DNA of 64,000 bases from Desulforegulaceae bacterium (lineage in GTDB: Bacteria > Desulfobacterota > Desulfobacteria > Desulfobacterales > JACKCP01). The notes under the pieces are model-generated. The model worked only from the letters and a program-made list of their open reading frames with translations. It searched no databases and was not told the origin of the DNA. The stretch lies in NCBI GenBank assembly GCA_034006035.1, contig JAVETN010000001.1, positions 124,001 through 188,000 of the forward strand, given 5' to 3'. Made by a program: the position numbers and the translations under genes. Shown in pieces: positions 1 to 9,636 of this stretch. Every line of letters starts with the position of its first letter. Position 1 is the first letter of the stretch.

Positions 1-84
1 GGCTGGCTTAAAGGAGTTAAGGCAAAAGACGGTAAACCTGCCATGGAAATAATAAAAAAAGCATTTCCTGCCTCCCAGTCTTAA
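1..84 (+). CDS. C-terminal end of an unidentified protein (cut by window edge)
   Basis: An open frame runs from base 1 to a TAA at 82-84, giving 27 residues that end in ...KKAFPASQS. The start lies outside the window. It is followed 65 bases later by a strong intrinsic terminator in the same direction, which supports a real plus-strand gene ending here. The visible tail has no motif I recognise, so I give no function. Confidence 0.6.
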   Translation, partial: GWLKGVKAKDGKPAMEIIKKAFPASQS

Positions 85-148
85 TTGGAGCGATGAGTAC
101 AAAAAATTAGTAGCCAATTAGTTTAAAAAAGGGTTATTAAAATAAGTT

Positions 149-188
149 TAAACCCGGTATATTTTTATGTATGCCGGGTTTTTTTGAT
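149..188 (+). terminator. Rho-independent terminator
   Basis: The stem pairs AAACCCGGYATA with TATGCCGGGTTT around a short AT loop and is followed by a run of seven T residues. It ends the transcript of the truncated gene at 1-84. Confidence 0.85.
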
Positions 189-489
189 TGGCACTGGCAT
201 AAATTTTAAATTAACCATACTGTTATCTTCACCCGATTTATGTACATTCGTTAAATATTTTGATATTTTTATTTTTAAAGTCCTACTCTGTAAACTAAAT
301 CGCTGATTTTAATTATTATAGATTCTTGTGTTTTTAATAGTTTGATCTGCAAAAAAATGTTGTAGTAAAATTTTTGTTTCTAAGACTGATATTTAGTTTA
401 AAGATTAGATTTTACTAAATTTATTGCATATTTTTTAAAAATGTGTCAAATAATTCAGTTTTCTTAATATAAATTAAGGTAGAAGTATA
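189..489. other. AT-rich intergenic region upstream of der
   Basis: About 300 bases with no open frame of note on either strand. It must hold the der promoter, but I see no -35/-10 pair good enough to mark. An AAGG at about 476-479 serves as a weak ribosome-binding site for the ATG at 490. Confidence 0.6.
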
Positions 490-1893
490 ATGAAAAAGAC
501 AGTAGCTCTCTTTGGAAGACCCAATGTTGGGAAATCAACGATTTTCAACAGGCTTACAAAATCAAGGGATGCCATAGTTGACAATATGCCCGGGGTTACA
601 AGAGACAGGAACTACGGTGATGTGGTTTATGATGATAAATCTTTTCTTCTTGTTGATACGGGCGGTTTTTTATCCAATGATACAGACTCTTTTGCCCAGG
701 AAATAAAAAACCAGCTTCAAATGGGAATTGAAGAATGTGATATAATTGTTCTTGTTTTTGACGGTAAATCCGGGATTTCTTCCTATGATCAAGATCTTTT
801 AAAGCTTGTAAGAGATGTGGACAAGCCCAAATTTTTTCTTGTAAACAAGATAGATTCCCTTGAAAAAGAAGATTTGATTTACGATTTTTATCAAACAGGA
901 GTAGAGCATCTTTTTCCTGTTTCAGGTGAACATGGTTATGGAATAAATGATTTTCTTGATGCCTTGTCTGAGTTTATTCCTTCAGAAGGTGATAAGGATC
1001 CAGATAGTGAGCTGATTAAGATTGCAATTGTAGGCAAGCCTAATTCAGGAAAATCATCACTTACAAATAAAATTCTTGGAGAAGAAAGAATGGTTGTAAG
1101 TGATGTCCCGGGTACAACCAGAGATTCCATAGATTCCAGACTGAGTTTTAACGGAAAAAACTATCTTATTGTTGATACTGCTGGGATAAGAAGAAAAAGC
1201 AAAGTAAATGAAAAGATTGAAAAATTTTCAGTTATAAAAGCTTTAAGAAGTCTTGATAAATGCGATATTGCCTTAATTCTTATAGATGCTTCCGAAGGAA
1301 TTACAGAGCAGGATGTTAAAATTGCAGGCTATGCAGAGGAAAGAGGCTGCGGTGCAATTTTTGTAATAAACAAATGGGATCTTGTGGAAAGGGATCCAAA
1401 GGCACAAAAGCGGTTTGTTGATGATGTGAGATATCATGCCTCTTTTCTTTCCTATGCTCCTATAATTACAATCTCAGCAAAAACTGGAAAAAGAGTTCAA
1501 AAGATTTTTGGGTTGGTAAATAAAGTTTATCAGCAATACTCCACAAGAATTTCAACCTCAAAAGTAAATGAGATAATAAATACTGCTGTTGAAAGAAACA
1601 CCCCGCCTTACCATAAAAGCAGAAGGCTTAAGTTTTATTATTCAACCCAGGTTACGGCCTGTCCTCCAACTTTTATTTCATTTGTGAATTATCCTGATGC
1701 AGTTCATTTTTCCTATAAAAGATTTTTAATAAATCAAATACGGACAAAAACCGGACTTGAGGAGACTCCTCTTGTGTTTTTTATGAAACAAAGGAAGGGA
1801 AAAGAAGGTTTTATGGACAAGCTTCCAACAAGGCCTTCAATTAAAAAGGCCAGCAAAAGGGGTAAAAATAAAAGACTTAGAAAAAGGCGTTAA
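490..1893 (+). CDS. der: Ribosome biogenesis GTPase Der (EngA)
   Basis: Der is the essential tandem GTPase that helps assemble the 50S ribosomal subunit. The 467-residue protein has the family layout. The first G domain has its P-loop GRPNVGKS at residues 9-16 and DTGG at about 56-59. The second has GKPNSGKS at 182-189, DTAG at 229-232 and NKWD at 294-297. A KH-like C-terminal domain ends in a Lys/Arg-rich tail suited to rRNA binding. ATG start at 490. The rarA gene begins two bases after the stop, so the two are very probably co-transcribed. Confidence 0.97.
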   Translation: MKKTVALFGRPNVGKSTIFNRLTKSRDAIVDNMPGVTRDRNYGDVVYDDKSFLLVDTGGFLSNDTDSFAQEIKNQLQMGIEECDIIVLVFDGKSGISSYDQDLLKLVRDVDKPKFFLVNKIDSLEKEDLIYDFYQTGVEHLFPVSGEHGYGINDFLDALSEFIPSEGDKDPDSELIKIAIVGKPNSGKSSLTNKILGEERMVVSDVPGTTRDSIDSRLSFNGKNYLIVDTAGIRRKSKVNEKIEKFSVIKALRSLDKCDIALILIDASEGITEQDVKIAGYAEERGCGAIFVINKWDLVERDPKAQKRFVDDVRYHASFLSYAPIITISAKTGKRVQKIFGLVNKVYQQYSTRISTSKVNEIINTAVERNTPPYHKSRRLKFYYSTQVTACPPTFISFVNYPDAVHFSYKRFLINQIRTKTGLEETPLVFFMKQRKGKEGFMDKLPTRPSIKKASKRGKNKRLRKRR

Positions 1894-1895
1894 AT

Positions 1896-3221
1896 TTGGA
1901 TTTGTTTGAGCAGAATACAGATAAATTTCTTTATCAGCCTTTAGCAGAGAGGATGAGGCCTGCTTCTTTGTCTGAAGTTATAGGGCAAAAACATATTACA
2001 GGTGAAAAATCCCTTTTAATAACTTCCTTAAAAGAAAAAAGAATTTTTTCCTTTCTTTTGTGGGGGCCTCCCGGATGCGGGAAAACTTCCATTGCAAGAG
2101 CTTTGTCCAATGAAAGCGGATATAGTTTTGTTTCACTTTCTGCTGTTTTATCAGGGGTTGCAGACTTAAGAAAAGTCCTTGAAGAGGCAAAAGAGCGGCT
2201 TTTCAAATTTAAAAAAAAGACTGTTCTTTTTGTTGATGAAATTCACAGGTTCAGTAAATCCCAGCAAGATGCTTTTTTAAAGCATGTTGAAGAAGGACTT
2301 ATTACTTTAGTTGGAGCAACAACAGAAAATCCTTCATTTGAAATAATTTCTCCTCTTCTTTCAAGGCTTAAGGTTTTTAAACTTAATCCTCTTAGAGAAA
2401 ATGATATTGTAAGCATTCTTAAAAAAGCCCTGGAAGATGAAGAAAAAGGGCTTAAAGCTTTTGGTGTTGAAGCTGATGAAGAAATTTTAGCCATGATTGC
2501 ATCGGCAGGCGAAGGGGATTTAAGGCTTTGCTTAAATAATCTTGAAAGCCTTGTTTTGTTTTGTCTTGATTCGTCAAAAAACAAAATAGAAAAAAATGAT
2601 TTAAAATCAGTGTTTGGAGAAAAAATTTTACGATATGATAAATCAGGCGATAATCACTTTGATCTTATTTCCGCTTTTCATAAAAGTCTTAGGGGGAGTG
2701 ATCCAGATGCAGCTCTTTACTGGATGGAAAGAATGCTTTCATCTGGAGAAGATCCTTTATATATTTTAAGAAGAATGGTTGCAGTTGCCTCAGAAGATAT
2801 TGGGAATGCTGATCCAAATGCACTTACAATTGCTGTTTCAGCTGTGGAAGCCTTTAAATTCATGGGATTTCCTGAAGGAAAACTTGCCATGGTCCAGGCA
2901 GCTGTTTATCTTGCAACAGCTCCAAAAAGCAACAAATCTTATCTTGCCTTAAAAAAAGCAGAGAAAGCAGTCAGGGAAAACAAAGCTTTTGAAGTTCCTC
3001 TTCATTTAAGAAATGCTCCCACAAAGCTTATGAAAGACCTTGGATACAAAAAAAACTATCAATATCCCCATGATTTTGAGTTTGCTTTTGCAGATCAAGA
3101 ATATTTGCCAAAAGAATTAAAAGGGATAAAGTTTTATGAACCTTCAGATTTTGGTCATGAGTCTTTGATAAGGAAAAGACTTGCCTTTTGGGAATCCAAA
3201 AAAACAAATCATAAAAAATAA
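1896..3221 (+). CDS. rarA: Replication-associated recombination protein A (RarA/MgsA AAA+ ATPase)
   Basis: RarA is a clamp-loader-like AAA+ ATPase acting at stalled replication forks. The 441-residue protein shows Walker A GPPGCGKT at residues 57-64, Walker B ending DEIHRF at about 114-119, a sensor stretch GATTENP, and the C-terminal MgsA region (YWMERMLSSGEDP, SEDIGNADP) typical of the family. The start is a TTG at 1896, two bases after the der stop, suggesting translational coupling. The gene converges with the NRDE gene on the other strand, with only 20 bases between the stops and no clear terminator. Confidence 0.95.
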   Translation: MDLFEQNTDKFLYQPLAERMRPASLSEVIGQKHITGEKSLLITSLKEKRIFSFLLWGPPGCGKTSIARALSNESGYSFVSLSAVLSGVADLRKVLEEAKERLFKFKKKTVLFVDEIHRFSKSQQDAFLKHVEEGLITLVGATTENPSFEIISPLLSRLKVFKLNPLRENDIVSILKKALEDEEKGLKAFGVEADEEILAMIASAGEGDLRLCLNNLESLVLFCLDSSKNKIEKNDLKSVFGEKILRYDKSGDNHFDLISAFHKSLRGSDPDAALYWMERMLSSGEDPLYILRRMVAVASEDIGNADPNALTIAVSAVEAFKFMGFPEGKLAMVQAAVYLATAPKSNKSYLALKKAEKAVRENKAFEVPLHLRNAPTKLMKDLGYKKNYQYPHDFEFAFADQEYLPKELKGIKFYEPSDFGHESLIRKRLAFWESKKTNHKK

Positions 3222-3241
3222 AATATTTAAAAATTTTTTAT

Positions 3242-3997
3242 TCAGGAAATAAAAAATTCAGTGTCCTTTAAAAGCCCTTTTTCAAGGAATGCTCTTTCTT
3301 TAAATCTAATATTTTGATTTTTATCAACCAGAATAACGGAAGAAGACCTCGTTCCATAAGTTTCACTTTTAACAAAAATAGGAGACAGCAGTCTTTCAAA
3401 TTCAATCCCCATTCCTGTTTCAGGAAGTTCACTGTCTTTGTAAAGCTTGTCATCTTTTAGCATCTCAAGGCTTGATTCAACTATATCTTCAGATTCAAAT
3501 GATTTTTGAGAGATTTTTTTGGCCCTTATTACTTTTGGCCAGGGAGTGTTTAAGAGATGATTGCATACAGCGTGAAGACCCGGAGTTATTTGGGTTATTT
3601 GATCATTTATGTTTGAATAATGATAAAGGCTTTCAGTACTTCCCAAAATAAAATTAAATCCATTGTAAATATCTTTTTCTTTTTTTAGTCTTTCAAGAAA
3701 GCTTAAGGGTTCTTCGTCCTTTTTTAAAAAAGAGCTTACAATTATTCCCCTTGATTTTGCATCATCCATTATTTTAGAGGGGTCCCTATAGTTTGTCACT
3801 GCTGCAAATTTTTTGGTTTTTCTGTTTATCCCCATCCAGGTTCCTCCTGATTCAAGGTCTTTACCTGAAATTACAAGGGGATTCTCTTCTATTAGATCAA
3901 GAGTTTTTGTTTTTCTTTTGTAGAATTCATCGCGGTTTGCAGCAATGATCAGCGGATAATCTTTATTTTGACGGTACGAAAAGACAATTAGACACAT
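3242..3997 (-). CDS. NRDE (TANGO2-like) family protein
   Basis: The 251-residue protein begins MCLIVFSY and carries the signature Asn-Arg-Asp-Glu at residues 21-24, which names the family (PF05742). TANGO2 relatives have been linked to haem and lipid handling. The Cys at position 2 could act as an N-terminal nucleophile after Met removal, as in Ntn hydrolases; this is inference. No signal peptide or membrane segment is seen, so it is cytoplasmic. Its promoter must lie in the 160-base divergent gap shared with the thiolase gene. The exact substrate is unknown. Confidence 0.85.
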   Translation of the reverse strand: MCLIVFSYRQNKDYPLIIAANRDEFYKRKTKTLDLIEENPLVISGKDLESGGTWMGINRKTKKFAAVTNYRDPSKIMDDAKSRGIIVSSFLKKDEEPLSFLERLKKEKDIYNGFNFILGSTESLYHYSNINDQITQITPGLHAVCNHLLNTPWPKVIRAKKISQKSFESEDIVESSLEMLKDDKLYKDSELPETGMGIEFERLLSPIFVKSETYGTRSSSVILVDKNQNIRFKERAFLEKGLLKDTEFFIS

Positions 3998-4047
3998 TTT
4001 ATATGCACACAGTGTTTACTATAGGGTTGATCTGTTTAACGAGATTA

Positions 4048-4076
4048 TTGACATTCGCTTCTAATACGGATAATCT
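4048..4076 (+). promoter_or_regulatory. Sigma-70-type promoter for the thiolase gene
   Basis: TTGACA at 4048-4053, a 17-base spacer and TAATCT at 4071-4076. The -35 box is a perfect consensus match. It lies about 80 bases before the thiolase ATG, so a 5' leader of roughly 75 bases is expected. Confidence 0.7.
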
Positions 4077-4157
4077 GCATCTATAATTAAAGTTTAGTGA
4101 GTGTCAACTGTAAAGTTTTAAATATTATTTTTTTAAATCAATTAAAGGAGGAAGTCC

Positions 4158-5444
4158 ATGAGAGATGTTGTGATAGTCAGCGGTTCAAGAACAGCTGTTG
4201 GAAGTTTCGGAGGAACTTTGAAAAATGCTCCTGTTGTTGATCTTGGTAGAACAGTGATGAAGGAAACTCTTAAAAAAGCAGGTTTAAGACCAATCCCTTC
4301 TGATGAGATGAAGTCAATTTATCCAGATAAACTTAAAGATCAGGGTCGGATAGAACTTGAAGAGCCAGGTTATGATTATGACGATTCCTTGACTCCTGTG
4401 GTAGTTGACGAGGTAATAATGGGCTGTGTTCTTACAGCAGGACTTGGCCAAAACCCCACAAGGCAGTCAATGATTGCAGCCGGTTTCCCAAAAGAAACTC
4501 CGGCATTTACTGTAAGCAAGGTCTGTGGATCCGGACTTAAGGCTATTTCTCTTGCAGCTCAGGCAATAATGACAGGAGAATCAGATGTAATTCTTGCTGG
4601 CGGTATGGAAAGCATGAGTAATGCTCCAATGGCCCTTTTAGATGCAAGATGGGGACATAGAATGGAGCTTACAGGAGTTGGCAAGGTTCATGACCTCATG
4701 GTTTATGATGGCCTTTATGAAATTTTTTATGGGTATCACATGGGTATTACTGCTGAAAATATTGTTGCAAAATATGATATTTCAAGAAAAGCCCAGGATG
4801 AACTTGCGGTTCTAAGCCATAACAGAGCTTTAAATGCTGTTAAAACAGGTCTTTTTAAGGAAGAGATCGTTCCTGTTGTTATGAAATCCAGAAGAGGCGA
4901 CATTGTTGTAGACACTGATGAGCGTCCAATGGAAACAGACATGGAAAAAATGAGCAAAATGAGACCTGCATTTAAAAAAGACGGTTCAGTTACAGCAGGT
5001 AATGCTTCAGGTATAAATGACGGTGCAGCTTCAGTTCTTCTTATGTCAGCTGAAAAGGCAAAAGAACTTGGTTTGGAGCCCATGGCTGTAATCAAGGGAT
5101 TTTCTTCAGGTGCAATGGACCCTGCATACATGGGTCTTGGTCCTGTTCCTGCAATAAGAAAGCTGATGAACAGAACTGGAATGGATATAAATTCCATTGA
5201 TATGATCGAGCTTAACGAAGCCTTTGCAGCTCAGGCACTTGGATGCATGATTGAACTGGGTCTTGATTCAGAAAAACCAAATCCCTTTGGAAGTGGTATT
5301 TCCATAGGCCATCCAGTGGGATGTACAGGTGCAAGACAAATGGTTACCCTTATTCATGGTATGAAAAGAAATAATTACAATACAGGTCTTGTTTCAATGT
5401 GTATTGGCGGTGGTATGGGTATGGCAATGGTTGTTGATAAATAA
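4158..5444 (+). CDS. Thiolase family protein (acetyl-CoA acetyltransferase type)
   Basis: It catalyses reversible thiolytic cleavage or condensation of acyl-CoA. The 428-residue protein has all three catalytic elements: Cys123 in VSKVCGSG, His385 in SIGHPVGCTGARQ and Cys415 in MCIGGGMG, plus NEAFA. It is about 35 residues longer than the usual 390-395. The excess lies near residues 45-80, an acidic stretch (IELEEPGYDYDDS) inserted between the first strand region and the VDEVIMG motif. An AAGGAGG ribosome-binding site precedes the ATG. It is monocistronic, between its own promoter and a terminator. Acetoacetyl-CoA versus 3-ketoacyl-CoA preference cannot be told. Confidence 0.93.
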   Translation: MRDVVIVSGSRTAVGSFGGTLKNAPVVDLGRTVMKETLKKAGLRPIPSDEMKSIYPDKLKDQGRIELEEPGYDYDDSLTPVVVDEVIMGCVLTAGLGQNPTRQSMIAAGFPKETPAFTVSKVCGSGLKAISLAAQAIMTGESDVILAGGMESMSNAPMALLDARWGHRMELTGVGKVHDLMVYDGLYEIFYGYHMGITAENIVAKYDISRKAQDELAVLSHNRALNAVKTGLFKEEIVPVVMKSRRGDIVVDTDERPMETDMEKMSKMRPAFKKDGSVTAGNASGINDGAASVLLMSAEKAKELGLEPMAVIKGFSSGAMDPAYMGLGPVPAIRKLMNRTGMDINSIDMIELNEAFAAQALGCMIELGLDSEKPNPFGSGISIGHPVGCTGARQMVTLIHGMKRNNYNTGLVSMCIGGGMGMAMVVDK

Positions 5445-5551
5445 CAGATGAGCTGAAACTGGAATTGTTTTCAGTTCAAGAGGGAAACTCAAGCTTAAAA
5501 TAAGATAAAAAAAGTTTCCTTTTAATGGGAAAATAAATAAAAAAACATTTT

Positions 5552-5586
5552 ACTGCCTTTAAAGAAATTTAAAGGCAGTTTTTATT
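5552..5586 (+). terminator. Rho-independent terminator after the thiolase gene
   Basis: ACTGCCTTTAAA pairs with TTTAAAGGCAGT around a GAAA-like loop and is followed by TTTTATT. It sits about 105 bases past the thiolase stop. Confidence 0.85.
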
Positions 5587-5683
5587 CAAATCTGTGATAA
5601 AAAATGTTAATTGAAGGGTAAAATTTTTAGTTGTTATTTTTGCAGGATTATTCAGTTTTATTTTTGATTATAAAAAGGAGTTT

Positions 5684-6739
5684 TTGAAAAAATTGAAGTC
5701 TTCAATACTTAAATATTTTCTTGTGCTTTTTGTTATTTCTTTAGCCTTGCTGACAAGACTTTTATGGCCTTTTGCATCAATCCTTTGCCTTGCTGCTGTT
5801 TTTGCTGCCTTTCTTTATCCTTGCCATGTTAAATTATCTTCAAAGATAAGGGCAGTTCCCTCGGCATTGGTGTTGTGTTTTATTGTATTTATAATTACTG
5901 GTTTTATTGTTACTGTTTTTGCAGGCATTCTTTCAAAAGAAGCTTATTCTCTTTATCTTGTTGCCAGGAGTGCTGTTTTAAGGGATGAGATTTTTTCTAT
6001 TGTATCAAGCGATCAGGTTGATAAACTAAACCTTATCCTTTCAAAGTTTGATCTTGAAGTAACAAGAGATGATTTTATTGCCCCTTTTGCCGAACTTGGA
6101 AAATTTTTAGGTAAAACTCTTTTTGATCAGGCAAGCATGGTAGCCTCAAATATATTTAAGTTTGCCATAAGTTTTTTTATGCTTTTAATCGTTCTTTTTT
6201 TTCTTCTTATGGACGGTAAAAAAGTTGTTGACTACTTTATTTATCTTTCTCCTCTTCCAACAGATGAAGATGAAACAATAATAATAAAATTTAGGGAAAT
6301 GGCAGGGGCTATTCTAATTGTCAACGGAATGGCTGGTGTTATTCAGGGGATTGCAGGAGGAATTTATTTAAAGCTTATTGGGATATCCTCTCCGTTTTTA
6401 TGGGGAGTTGTAATGGGGGTTCTTGCCTTTCTTCCAATAGTAGGTATAGGTTTTGTAATGTTTCCTGTTGCTGTGTTTCTTTTTTTGAAAGGGCAGATTT
6501 TTCTTGGGATAGTTACAGTTGTCTTTTACTCAACAGCTTCTCTTTTTACAGAGTATTATTTTAAACCTAAGTTTGTAGGAGATAGAGTTAAAATTCATCC
6601 TCTTCTTGTTTTCCTTGCTATTATCGGAGGGTTGCAGCTTTTTGGAGTTCTTGGAATAATTTATGGGCCTCTTATTGTTACATTCTTTTTAACTTTATCT
6701 GATATGTATCATAGAAAATACCAGATAATGGTTGAATAA
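5684..6739 (+). CDS. AI-2E family (PerM/TqsA-type) membrane transporter
   Basis: The 351-residue polytopic inner-membrane protein has hydrophobic segments near residues 8-45, 60-80, 150-175 and a C-terminal block from about 205 to 335. The family hallmarks are present (FFLLMDG, then FLPIVGIG and GIIYGPLIVTFF), matching PF01594. Members export varied solutes, and AI-2 export is shown only for some. The start is uncertain. A TTG at 5684 lies only three bases after AAGGAG, while a second in-frame TTG at 5693 lies 12 bases after it. Confidence 0.88.
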   Translation: MKKLKSSILKYFLVLFVISLALLTRLLWPFASILCLAAVFAAFLYPCHVKLSSKIRAVPSALVLCFIVFIITGFIVTVFAGILSKEAYSLYLVARSAVLRDEIFSIVSSDQVDKLNLILSKFDLEVTRDDFIAPFAELGKFLGKTLFDQASMVASNIFKFAISFFMLLIVLFFLLMDGKKVVDYFIYLSPLPTDEDETIIIKFREMAGAILIVNGMAGVIQGIAGGIYLKLIGISSPFLWGVVMGVLAFLPIVGIGFVMFPVAVFLFLKGQIFLGIVTVVFYSTASLFTEYYFKPKFVGDRVKIHPLLVFLAIIGGLQLFGVLGIIYGPLIVTFFLTLSDMYHRKYQIMVE

Positions 6740-6772
6740 AACATGAAATGAAATGTATATTAATAAGGATAT

Positions 6773-6801
6773 GCCTTATTTAACTGTTTTTAAGGCTTTT
6801 A
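6773..6801 (+). terminator. Weak hairpin, possible terminator before gyrA
   Basis: GCCTTA pairs with TAAGGC across a 12-base AT loop, followed by TTTTATTTC. The stem is short, so termination may be partial and gyrA may receive read-through. Confidence 0.4.
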
Positions 6802-6830
6802 TTTCAAAATTTATAATTTAAGGTAGTGAT

Positions 6831-9479
6831 ATGTCTGAAGAACCAAAAAGTTCTGAAATCAGTATAGAAAAGGAAATGCAACAGTCATACCTGGATTACG
6901 CCATGAGCGTTATCATAGGAAGGGCTCTTCCAGATGTTAGGGACGGATTAAAGCCTGTTCATAGACGAATCCTTTTTGGTATGCATGAACAAAGAAACGA
7001 TTATAACAAAGCTTATAAAAAATCAGCAAGAATTGTAGGTGAGGTTATTGGTAAGTTCCATCCCCACGGTGATTCTGCTGTATATGATGCAATAGTTAGA
7101 ATGGCTCAGAATTTTGCCATGAGATATCCTCTTGTGGACGGGCAGGGAAACTTTGGTTCCATTGACGGAGATTCTCCTGCTGCAATGCGTTATACAGAAG
7201 TAAGAATGAAAAAGATTTCCCATGAAATTCTTGCTGACCTTGAAAAAGAAACTGTAGATTTTATTCCAAACTATGACGAGTCTATTTATGAGCCTACTGT
7301 AATGCCTTCAAGATTGCCTGCTCTTCTTGTGAACGGCTCATCTGGTATTGCAGTTGGAATGGCGACAAATATTCCTCCACATAGTTTAAACGAAGTTTCT
7401 GATGCACTTATTGAGTTGATAGATAATCCTGAAATTACAATTGATGAAATTCTTGAAATCATTCCTGGTCCGGATTTTCCCACAGGCGGAATAATTTACG
7501 GAATAAACGGAATCAGAGACGCCTATCATACAGGCAGGGGAATTATCAAGATCCGTTCAGAAATTTTTGAAGAAAATGACGGTTCAGGAACTGTACTTAT
7601 ATCAAATGAAATTCCCTACCAGGTTAACAAGTCTAGGCTGATTGAAAAAATCGCCGAGCTTCAAAGAGATAAGGTTATTGAGGGAATAAGATATGTAAGA
7701 GACGAGTCAGACAAGGACGGAATCAGAGTTGCTGTAGCTTTGAAAAGAGACGCTATTCCTGAAATTGTTAAAAATCAGCTTTATAAGCATACTCAGTTTG
7801 AAGTAAGTTTTGGTATAAACTTTCTTGCTGTGGTGGACAGAAGACCTGAACAAATGAACATTAAGGAAATTTTGTCCCATTTTATCAGGCATAGAAGAGA
7901 AGTTGTTATAAGAAGAACCAAGTTTGATCTTAAAAAAGCTGAAGCAAGAGCTCATATTTTAGAAGGTCTTAAAATTGCCCTTGATAATATAGACGAAGTT
8001 GTTGCTCTTATCCGTGCAGCCAATTCTCCTGAAGAAGCCAAAACAGGGCTTATTGAAAGATTTTCTCTTTCTGAAAAACAGGCTCAGGCAATTTTAGATA
8101 TGAGACTTCAAAGGCTTACCGGGCTTGAAAGAGGTAAAATTGAAGAAGAATTCCAGGCTCTTTTAAAAGATATTGCCTGGTATAGAAGAATTCTTACAGA
8201 AGAACCTTTAGTATATCAGATTATTAAAGATGAAATTTCCCAGATTAAAACTGAATTTGGAGATGAAAGAAGAACAAGAATTGTAACCTCTACCGCAGAT
8301 ATAGATATTGAAGATCTTATTGCTAGAGAAGAGATGGTTGTTACAGTTACAAGAACTGGTTATATCAAGCGTACTCCTCTTTCAACATATCAGAGTCAAA
8401 GAAGAGGCGGTAAAGGAAAAATAGCAATGTCTGTAAGGGAGGAAGATTTTATTGCCCATCTTTTTGTGGCTTCCACCCATGATATGTTTTTATTCTTTAC
8501 AAACTTTGGTAAAGTGTATTGGTCAAAGGTTTATGAACTTCCTGAAGCTCAACGTTCAGGTAGAGGCAAGGCTATTGTTAATTTGCTTGACCTTGAGCAA
8601 GGAGAGTCTCTTGCTACAATTTTAAATGTTTCTTCTTTTGAAGAAGGCCATTATCTTCTTATGGCAACTAAAAATGGCTATGTCAAAAAAACCGATCTTA
8701 TGGCCTACTCAAGACCAAGAGCTGGAGGAATAATTGCCCTTACTCTTGGCGATGATGATGAACTCATTGCTGTGAGAATGACAAACGGAGACAAAAACGT
8801 TTTTCTTGGTTCAGAAAAAGGGAAAATGATTCGTTTCAATGAAAGCGATGTAAGACCAACAGGAAGACCTTCTCGCGGTGTTATAGGACTTCGGATGGCA
8901 GAAGGAGATTCAATTGTTGGTGTAGAAGTTTCTGAAAGCGATGAAAAGACAGTTTTTGCTGCAACAGAGCTTGGGTATGGAAAAAGAACCTTGTCTGAGG
9001 CTTATCCCTTAAGACGAAGAGGCGGAAAAGGTGTGATAAACATCAAGACTTCGGGCAGAAACGGTGATGTTGTAGGCATGCTTCTTCTTGATGAAAATGA
9101 TGAAATTATGCTTATATCTGATAAGGGTAAACTTATAAGAATGCATGCGTATGATATTTCAACTGTTGGAAGAAACACTCTTGGTGTAAGGCTTATAACT
9201 CTCTCGGATGATGAAAAGCTTATTGGGGTAGCAAGAATTGAAGAAAAGGAAGAAGATGATTCAGATTTAGAAGATGATTCAGATTTAGAAGATGATTCAG
9301 ATTTAGAAGATGATTCAGATTTAGAAGATGATTCAGATTTAGAAGATGATTCAGATTTAGAAGATGATTCAGATTTAGAAGATGAGTCAGATTTAGAAGA
9401 TGAGTCAGATTTAGAAGATGAGTCAGATTTAGAAGATGATGATGAGAACTTTGAGAAAAGCGACAATGAAGACGAATAA
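6831..9479 (+). CDS. gyrA: DNA gyrase subunit A with acidic repeat tail
   Basis: Breakage-reunion subunit of gyrase. In the 882-residue protein the catalytic Tyr is Y121 (AAMRYTE), and S82 and D86 occupy the quinolone-determining positions in the sensitive form. The GyrA box QRRGGKG at about residue 523, followed by beta-pinwheel blades (RSGRGK, RPSRGV, RRRGGKG), marks it as GyrA rather than ParC. After the last blade the protein runs into ten tandem (D/E)DSDLE-type hexapeptides and a short Asp/Glu end, giving a strongly negative tail. In E. coli an acidic GyrA tail tunes DNA wrapping; a similar role here is inference. gyrB is not in the window. Confidence 0.97.
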   Translation: MSEEPKSSEISIEKEMQQSYLDYAMSVIIGRALPDVRDGLKPVHRRILFGMHEQRNDYNKAYKKSARIVGEVIGKFHPHGDSAVYDAIVRMAQNFAMRYPLVDGQGNFGSIDGDSPAAMRYTEVRMKKISHEILADLEKETVDFIPNYDESIYEPTVMPSRLPALLVNGSSGIAVGMATNIPPHSLNEVSDALIELIDNPEITIDEILEIIPGPDFPTGGIIYGINGIRDAYHTGRGIIKIRSEIFEENDGSGTVLISNEIPYQVNKSRLIEKIAELQRDKVIEGIRYVRDESDKDGIRVAVALKRDAIPEIVKNQLYKHTQFEVSFGINFLAVVDRRPEQMNIKEILSHFIRHRREVVIRRTKFDLKKAEARAHILEGLKIALDNIDEVVALIRAANSPEEAKTGLIERFSLSEKQAQAILDMRLQRLTGLERGKIEEEFQALLKDIAWYRRILTEEPLVYQIIKDEISQIKTEFGDERRTRIVTSTADIDIEDLIAREEMVVTVTRTGYIKRTPLSTYQSQRRGGKGKIAMSVREEDFIAHLFVASTHDMFLFFTNFGKVYWSKVYELPEAQRSGRGKAIVNLLDLEQGESLATILNVSSFEEGHYLLMATKNGYVKKTDLMAYSRPRAGGIIALTLGDDDELIAVRMTNGDKNVFLGSEKGKMIRFNESDVRPTGRPSRGVIGLRMAEGDSIVGVEVSESDEKTVFAATELGYGKRTLSEAYPLRRRGGKGVINIKTSGRNGDVVGMLLLDENDEIMLISDKGKLIRMHAYDISTVGRNTLGVRLITLSDDEKLIGVARIEEKEEDDSDLEDDSDLEDDSDLEDDSDLEDDSDLEDDSDLEDDSDLEDESDLEDESDLEDESDLEDDDENFEKSDNEDE
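9255..9434 (+). repeat. Ten-copy 18-bp tandem repeat inside gyrA
   Basis: Ten consecutive 18-base units. The first seven read GATGATTCAGATTTAGAA exactly. The last three differ by one base (GATGAG...), changing Asp to Glu in the second residue. The unit is a multiple of three, so copy-number change would keep the reading frame and only lengthen or shorten the acidic GyrA tail. Confidence 0.98.
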
Positions 9480-9580
9480 TTTAGACAATTAAATACGGTT
9501 TTTGCTTGACCTTAAAGTTAAAAGCTGCACTTTAAAATTCTAGTGTTATTTTAGATTTAACTTTGGAAAGACTATGAAAC

Positions 9581-9606
9581 AAGTCAAAATAAGCTTATTT
9601 TGACTT
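9581..9606. repeat. 26-bp perfect palindrome between gyrA and gpsA
   Basis: The half-site AAGTCAAAATAAG is followed directly by its exact reverse complement, with no spacer. It lies 102 bases after the gyrA stop and 31 bases before gpsA. It could be a terminator-like hairpin, although it has no clean T-run, or an operator for a dimeric regulator. Confidence 0.8.
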
Positions 9607-9636
9607 TGATTTATAAAAAGCAAAAAATGAAAGAAT

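Noticed and set aside
9255-9434. Regular repeat considered as a CRISPR-like array
   Set aside because: Units are contiguous without spacers, only 18 bases long and in frame with gyrA.
9002-9466. 154-codon minus-strand open frame rich in Ser-Lys repeats opposite the gyrA tail
   Set aside because: It is the mirror of the 18-bp repeat in gyrA, has no ribosome-binding site, and the sense strand is clearly coding.
6831-9479. The gene could be parC instead of gyrA
   Set aside because: The GyrA box QRRGGKG and a full set of C-terminal blades mark it as gyrase.
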